Of a stretch of DNA of 7,444 nt, positions 3,899 through 7,444 are shown piece after piece. Location: positions 1-7,444 of the forward strand of contig WFQT01000511.1 of NCBI GenBank assembly GCA_015486895.1. Reading direction: 5' to 3'. The notes under the pieces were generated by a model. It worked only from the letters and a program-made list of their open reading frames with translations. It did not search any database and was not told where the DNA came from. A program made the translations under genes and the position numbers. The stretch comes from Anaerolineae bacterium. GTDB lineage: Bacteria; Chloroflexota; Anaerolineae; JAADDB01. The stretch's first letter is position 1. The number at the start of each line of letters is the position of its first letter.

Positions 3899-6800
3899 AT
3901 GGCGAGCGTTAAGCAAGGAGGACGGTCTCGGCGAGTAAAAATAGCAGTGGGTGTTGTTTTTGTATTGGCGCTCTTAACCGCACTTGGTGGCTGCACATGG
4001 ATACAGAATTGGCTTAATCCGAATCCACCCAGTCAAAATATGACAGAGGATGAAGCTAGAACAATCCTTGATTTACAGGCCTCGGGGGCAGAAAAATACA
4101 ATGAATTAAAGCAACAAAACGTTCCTGATGCCATTTCTCAAGTGGTCGATTGGTTTAAAACTCAACCCCGGGTGCAAGATAGTGGTGTCTCATCTGATGG
4201 TACGATCTGGACCTTATATAACTGTGGATTAGAAGCTCTGTTGCCCACTGCCGAACCGAAACCTACTTTTCATGTAGGAACCTCCTCCCTTTCCGGATCA
4301 GGACCAGATAAAAAGCATACAATAGAAGACATCCCCGTGGTGCCCGCACCTGCGTCCATTACTAGAAGCTCCCCAGGAAATAGAAAGGCCATACTTTTAC
4401 TGCCTTTCTATTGGGATAAAAAGGAAACAGGCGCAGAAGAGGTTGAGCTAGATCTTCAATCTATTAACTATGACATTAAAAGATATGATAGCCAAAAAGT
4501 CACTTTGAATCTGTTAACCACATTAGGGGAATACGGTGTTATATACATCGTAACTCATGGCTATATAGGAAGAGAGGGCGCAAATTTGGCCAGCGGCGAA
4601 AAGGTGCTTTCGCCAAAGGGGTTAATCCATGTTTGGAAAGCCTTTGGAAAGGCTGTTTCTCTAGTCGTTCCCATTCACGGAATGATTCCATACTTAGCCA
4701 TTAATAAATATTTCATAGAGAATTTACATTTTCCAGATTCCTTAGTTTTCGTCAATGCTTGTCACTCTCTTGGAGACTTTCAATTGGCAAATGCTTTTTT
4801 GGATTCAGGAGCAGCAGTCTACTTCGGCTGGACTGATAAGACTTACATTGCAAAATGGTTTAGTGGAACAGTTACGCCGGTGCTGTTTGATCTATTTGTA
4901 AAACCTAATGTTTCAATAGAAGAAGCATATAACACCCCCGCAGTCTACATAAATACAGACAAACCGGGTATATACTCGATTAATGATTTGTACCCAATCA
5001 CTCTTTACAAAGATGAGGATCACGACAATTCTGTGAATGCCTGCTTCTCTAACGCTGGTTGCAGTTGGAACGACCCCGGGGAGCGGAACTTCTGGTATCA
5101 GTTGGATTTCACGTACAAAGAAAGATCTGATATTGCAGGTTTCTTCCTCAATCCGGATAGTCCTCCCACTGTCACTATCACCTCTCCCGCCGATGGCTCG
5201 ACCTTCAATAAGGGTGATACGATCACCTTCACAGGCTCAGCAACCGACCCTGAGGACGGAGCTTTAACTGGTTCCTCTTTGGTCTGGACTTCAAGCATTG
5301 ATGGACAGATCGGTACTGGCGAGTCCTTCACCAAGAATGATCTATCGGTAGGGACACATACCATTACTCTGACCGCCACTGATTCTGAGGGAGCGACAGG
5401 GACAGCTAGTGTTACTATCACCGTTAGCGGCAGTGGTGGTAACAAACCTCCTGTTCATGTACCAGAGCTTTTACCACCATTTGACAAAGATTACTTTTCT
5501 TCCCAAGAGATTACCTTAGACCTCGGATATGACGATGCAATCTGGTACTCCACAGAGGGTGATATTATTGGTGATGAAATATCAGGACTGGATGAAAGCT
5601 TGGTCCTTCTTAAAAAGAGAATCCCCGTGGATTTTTCGAGGGGGGATCTGGTCATAGAGTATAAATTTAGGGACACTTTCAGGGACCTCAGTGGGGATGC
5701 TAGCCACATGAGTCTGAATGTCATTTTAAATCCTCCTGATTCAGGCACCTTTTGGGATGATCCTTTCGAGGCGGGTGAACATGGCACTCTGAACGGGGAT
5801 GTGCTCAATTTCCTTGTGGCCTTTGGACCCAATGAGAACTACGGCGGGATAGTAGGAGTAGACGATACTGTAGAGGGTGGCGGTCTACCAAGGGCTTCAG
5901 CCGATTACCCAAATAACGGAGAGTGGGTTACGGCAAGGATCCGGATTTCTCCCACAGGGGATAGCGTTGAAGCCGAGGGAGACCAGGGTTACAGAAGAAC
6001 GGAGAATTATGCCTATGACAATTCTGGACTTAAATACATTGCCGTTGCATTTGGAGATCAACATAGGACAAAAGTAGAAGTAGAATACATTAAAGCATAC
6101 TACATTGAAGGGGCTCCATCTCCCAATCAGCCTCCAACCGTGACCATTACTTCTCCCGCCGATGGCTCAACCTTCAATGCGGGTGACCCGATTGCCTTCC
6201 AGGGCTCAGCTACGGATCCTGAGGACGGAGCCCTAACTGGTTCCTCTTTGGTCTGGACTTCAAGCATTGATGGGCAGATCGGTACTGGCGAGTCCTTCAC
6301 CAGGAGTGATCTATCGGTAGGGACGCATACCATCACCCTGACGGCGACTGATTCCCAAGGGGCGACAGCGGCAGTTAACGTTACCATCGTCGTTAACGAA
6401 ACTGCACCTCCAGAAGCAGCCAAGGGGAAGATCGCCTTTGTATCGGATCGTGATGATGACGCGGATATTTTTGTTATGAACACTGACGGAAGCGATCAGC
6501 GCAACATCACTAACGATCCTAACAACTGGGATGAACATCCTGCCTGGTCACCCGATGGGACGAAGATCGCCTTTACATCAGACCGTCATGGACGGTGGCA
6601 CTATGAGATCTACGTTATGAATGCTGATGGAAGCGACCAACGCAATATTACCAACGCCCATCCCTATAATGCCCCTGCCTATAGTGACCGAGACCCTGCC
6701 TGGTCACCTGATGGGACGAAGATCGCCTTTGCATCAAGTCGTGATGGCAACTGGGAGATCTACGTCATGAACGCTGATGGGAGTGATCAACGCAATATTA

Positions 6801-7273
6801 CCAACGACCCTGACTATGACGATCGGAGTCCTGCCTGGTCACCGGATGGGACAAAGATTGCCTTTATATCAAACCGTGATGGCCCCAGTTATAACTTTGA
6901 TATCTACGTGATGAACGCTGATGGGAGTGATCAACGTAATATCACCAATAGTTCTCAGTATAATGATGGGAGTCCTGCCTGGTCACCCGATGGGACGAAG
7001 ATCGCCTTTCACTCCTGGTGGGCGAGCTACTGGGACCGGGAAGCCAGTAATATCTATGTGATGGACGCTGATGGAAGTAACGTGCAAACGCTTACCAACA
7101 CCCCTAGCGATGACCGAGACCCTGCCTGGTCACCCGATGGGACGAAGATCGCCTTTCGATCAGGGAGTGCGGATATCTTTGTTATGAACGCTGATGGAAC
7201 CAATCCCCGCAATATCACCAACGATCCTGACAACTGGGACTGGGAGCCTGCCTGGTCGCCGGTGCTGCCTTGA
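3899..7273 (+). CDS. Lipoprotein with caspase-like peptidase, two Ig-like domains and TolB-like propeller
   Basis: The protein has 1124 aa, with a start supported by GGAGG eight bases upstream. A basic N-terminus and hydrophobic stretch (14-29) end in LGGC, so Cys32 is the likely lipidated residue and the mature protein is anchored to a membrane. Residues about 160-350 resemble clan CD peptidases (caspase/gingipain/CHAT type): GVIYIVTHG supplies His220 and SLVFVNACHS supplies Cys288, followed by the typical AFLDSGAAVYFGW. Ig-like domains lie at about 423-510 and 745-832. Between them, 520-738 looks like a beta-sandwich, perhaps lectin-like. Residues 843-1124 form six propeller blades, each with KIAF, then IYVMNADGSDQRNIT, then PAWSPDGT. 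The first blade lacks the AWSPDGT strand and the last ends in AWSP, so the ring can close. A role in surface proteolysis or recognition is inferred. Substrate and activation are unknown. Confidence 0.85.
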   Translation: MASVKQGGRSRRVKIAVGVVFVLALLTALGGCTWIQNWLNPNPPSQNMTEDEARTILDLQASGAEKYNELKQQNVPDAISQVVDWFKTQPRVQDSGVSSDGTIWTLYNCGLEALLPTAEPKPTFHVGTSSLSGSGPDKKHTIEDIPVVPAPASITRSSPGNRKAILLLPFYWDKKETGAEEVELDLQSINYDIKRYDSQKVTLNLLTTLGEYGVIYIVTHGYIGREGANLASGEKVLSPKGLIHVWKAFGKAVSLVVPIHGMIPYLAINKYFIENLHFPDSLVFVNACHSLGDFQLANAFLDSGAAVYFGWTDKTYIAKWFSGTVTPVLFDLFVKPNVSIEEAYNTPAVYINTDKPGIYSINDLYPITLYKDEDHDNSVNACFSNAGCSWNDPGERNFWYQLDFTYKERSDIAGFFLNPDSPPTVTITSPADGSTFNKGDTITFTGSATDPEDGALTGSSLVWTSSIDGQIGTGESFTKNDLSVGTHTITLTATDSEGATGTASVTITVSGSGGNKPPVHVPELLPPFDKDYFSSQEITLDLGYDDAIWYSTEGDIIGDEISGLDESLVLLKKRIPVDFSRGDLVIEYKFRDTFRDLSGDASHMSLNVILNPPDSGTFWDDPFEAGEHGTLNGDVLNFLVAFGPNENYGGIVGVDDTVEGGGLPRASADYPNNGEWVTARIRISPTGDSVEAEGDQGYRRTENYAYDNSGLKYIAVAFGDQHRTKVEVEYIKAYYIEGAPSPNQPPTVTITSPADGSTFNAGDPIAFQGSATDPEDGALTGSSLVWTSSIDGQIGTGESFTRSDLSVGTHTITLTATDSQGATAAVNVTIVVNETAPPEAAKGKIAFVSDRDDDADIFVMNTDGSDQRNITNDPNNWDEHPAWSPDGTKIAFTSDRHGRWHYEIYVMNADGSDQRNITNAHPYNAPAYSDRDPAWSPDGTKIAFASSRDGNWEIYVMNADGSDQRNITNDPDYDDRSPAWSPDGTKIAFISNRDGPSYNFDIYVMNADGSDQRNITNSSQYNDGSPAWSPDGTKIAFHSWWASYWDREASNIYVMDADGSNVQTLTNTPSDDRDPAWSPDGTKIAFRSGSADIFVMNADGTNPRNITNDPDNWDWEPAWSPVLP
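5162..5398 (+). repeat. Ig-like domain repeat, copy 1
   Basis: These 237 bases encode residues about 422-500 of the lipoprotein and align without gaps to 6131-6367. Long blocks are identical in DNA, for example the segment encoding TGSSLVWTSSIDGQIGTGESFT. The match extends to synonymous positions, which indicates recent duplication or gene conversion. Confidence 0.85.
6131..6367 (+). repeat. Ig-like domain repeat, copy 2
   Basis: This is the second copy of the Ig-like module, encoding residues about 745-823. It has the same length as copy 1 and no gaps. Most differences lie at the two ends, for example NKGDTITFTG in copy 1 against NAGDPIAFQG here. Confidence 0.85.
6426..7270 (+). repeat. Six tandem TolB-like propeller blade repeats
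   Basis: Units of about 45-52 codons recur six times. The DNA encoding PAWSPDGTKIAF is nearly identical in each: it begins CCTGCCTGGTCACC and starts at 6539, 6697, 6831, 6975 and 7121, with a truncated copy at 7247. Between units the loops vary in length and sequence. Identity at synonymous sites suggests recent expansion or homogenisation. Confidence 0.8.
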
Positions 7274-7343
7274 GGGCGGAGATAGTTACGCTTCAATGTG
7301 AGAGCCAGGTTATATAGAAAAGAGATGGAGTGAGGCGATATAT

Positions 7344-7444
7344 ATGAAGGCGATTAAAGGTTTCCTCATTTTGATGGCGATTGCTTGCGCCGTGCACGGG
7401 GCTGCTGGTGCCGAGCTCACTCAGGTCATCTATCGCCCTACAGG
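7344..7444 (+). CDS. Exported protein, N-terminal part only
   Basis: Only the first 33 codons are inside the window. The ATG at 7344 is preceded by GGAGTGAGG, about eight bases upstream. The sequence begins with a basic N-terminus (MKAIKG), a hydrophobic core (FLILMAIACAV) and a likely signal-peptidase site after AAGA, before ELTQVIYRP. It therefore encodes a secreted or periplasmic protein. It follows the large lipoprotein by 70 bases on the same strand with no terminator visible, so the two may be co-transcribed. A decayed copy of its start lies at 3326-3359. The family cannot be named from this fragment. Confidence 0.7.
   Translation, partial: MKAIKGFLILMAIACAVHGAAGAELTQVIYRPT

Noticed and set aside
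1..7444. CRISPR array, tRNA or rRNA genes
   Set aside because: No regularly spaced repeat-spacer pattern and no recognisable tRNA cloverleaf or rRNA core sequence was seen on either strand.

Overview
This is a bacterial window with two halves. Both use canonical Shine-Dalgarno sites (AAGGAG-type). The genus cannot be identified from the sequence. The mix of a thermophile-like, moderately GC-rich replication module and a long exported lipoprotein with a TolB-type propeller would fit an uncultured candidate-phylum bacterium or a deep-branching Gram-negative, but that is only a guess.

Left half (1-2940): a plasmid-type replication and mobility module, with every convincing gene on the minus strand. 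Reading right to left these are a catalytic-domain-only tyrosine recombinase (2284-2874), an 80-aa WGR-domain protein (1900-2142), an 83-aa unknown protein (1597-1848), an origin-like segment and a RepA/RPA-family replication initiator (454-1467). The origin-like segment has three 22/23-bp-spaced iterons, a DnaA-box-like site and an AT-rich stretch. The 3' end of repA runs into a 398-bp non-coding element (106-503). This element has perfect 21-bp terminal inverted repeats and is packed with nested perfect inverted repeats. It is the most unusual structure in the window.

Middle (2940-3898): a transition zone. It holds one small membrane-protein gene (3111-3281, +), two directly repeated copies of a 22-bp dyad close to the recombinase gene, and a decayed gene fragment (about 3326-3528). 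The fragment's start matches the start of the gene entering at 7344. The zone ends in a structured leader (about 3590-3720) with features resembling a cyclic-di-GMP-I (GEMM) riboswitch.

Right half (3899-7444): a 1124-aa predicted lipoprotein combines a caspase-like (clan CD) His/Cys peptidase domain, two almost identical Ig-like domains separated by a probable beta-sandwich domain, and a six-bladed TolB/WD40-like propeller. A second exported protein begins at 7344 and runs off the window.

Interpretation (inference): an iteron plasmid, or an element derived from one, lies next to chromosomal surface-protein genes, and the recombinase sits at or near the junction. The other junction is not visible, so integration cannot be proven here.
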